From contig JABTUS010000001.1 in assembly GCA_015075305.1 (NCBI GenBank), positions 981,971 through 1,045,970 on the forward strand: 64,000 nt of DNA, in the 5' to 3' direction. Position 1 is the first letter of the stretch. Each line of letters begins with the position of its first letter. Under the pieces are notes generated by a model. That model saw only the letters and a list, made by a program, of their open reading frames with translations, was not told the origin of the DNA and made no database searches. A program made the position numbers and the translations under genes. Of the stretch, positions 63,827-64,000 are shown piece by piece. The stretch comes from Opitutaceae bacterium. GTDB taxonomy: Bacteria > Verrucomicrobiota > Verrucomicrobiia > Opitutales > Opitutaceae.

Positions 63827-64000
63827 GGGATGGAAGGTTGGGTTGAATGAGTCTCACCCGACCGGACATGCATTCGCATGACCGGTCGAATCGGGACCAG
63901 CGGCGTCAATGGGCGCGCATCCCGTAAAGAAATGGAGATCGACGCCCGTTGGCAAGATTCCGCATGTGAACCCTGAAGAATTTCCGCCGGCACCCATCTA
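63827..64000 (+). other. Right-edge intergenic region and possible gene start
   Basis: These 174 bases divide the oxidoreductase (minus strand) from whatever follows. A plus-strand frame opens with GTG at 63966 (NPEEFPPAPI) and runs off the window; it may be the start of the next gene but 11 codons are too few to support it. Confidence 0.2.

Noticed and set aside
63966..64000. Gene beginning at GTG 63966
   Set aside because: Only 11 codons are visible before the window ends.

Overview
The window reads as chromosomal DNA of a high-GC Gram-negative bacterium, most likely a verrucomicrobion of the Opitutaceae type. This is inferred from gene content: a GldA/GldF/GldG-like ABC exporter followed by a DUF4340 protein, a ParC-like topoisomerase, paired ExbD genes with TPR proteins, Tat-exported Gfo/Idh/MocA oxidoreductases and a DUF1501 remnant. 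Gene density is high. I saw no rRNA, tRNA, CRISPR array, prophage or intact insertion sequence.

Layout. 1-5374: end of rlmN, then an ABC-2 exporter cluster. 5566-6476: a perfect dyad abutting metF. 6650-9439: an unusual 929-residue membrane protein (actin-like part, TM helix, coiled coil, PEGA domains, TonB-like C-terminus). 9488-15499: a UxaE-like sugar-acid epimerase, two paralogous BamE-like lipoproteins, rpiB and an EF-hand membrane protein. 15534-18277: repeats around a topoisomerase IV subunit A gene. 18471-21295: a secreted protein with a possible Cys/His/Asp triad and a LytS/LytTR two-component pair. 21430-34534: a carbohydrate region (Na+/solute symporter, ManA, 2-hydroxyacid dehydrogenase, DUF2264 protein, heparinase II/III-like lyase) interrupted by a toxin-antitoxin island (two HicAB pairs, VapBC, a headless vapC and a flavin-oxidoreductase fragment). 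34598-41655: a six-gene operon of two TPR-type proteins, ExbB, two ExbD proteins and a VWA-like membrane protein. 41767-51819: ApbE, a serine hydrolase, a secreted SMP-30-like propeller, a DUF1501 remnant, an inositol monophosphatase, a thioredoxin-fold protein and two secreted beta-propellers. 52300-55796: rpmH-rnpA-yidD-yidC-yebC. 55812-61474: metX and metW with a complete ribose-type sugar ABC transporter between them. 61542-63826: VapBC and a Tat-exported oxidoreductase.

How it works together. The symporter gene and manA, about 6 kb apart and on either side of the toxin-antitoxin island, share a near-identical upstream element centred on TTGATAATTATCAA, so the uptake and catabolic genes may form one regulon that the island split. 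Methionine genes occur as metF with an operator-like dyad and as metX/metW around a sugar transporter. Short repeats occupy most of the longer intergenic gaps: a MITE-like family with inverted ends, a 'GAAGGGGCGA' family, a 27-bp REP-like motif and a 22-bp inverted repeat.
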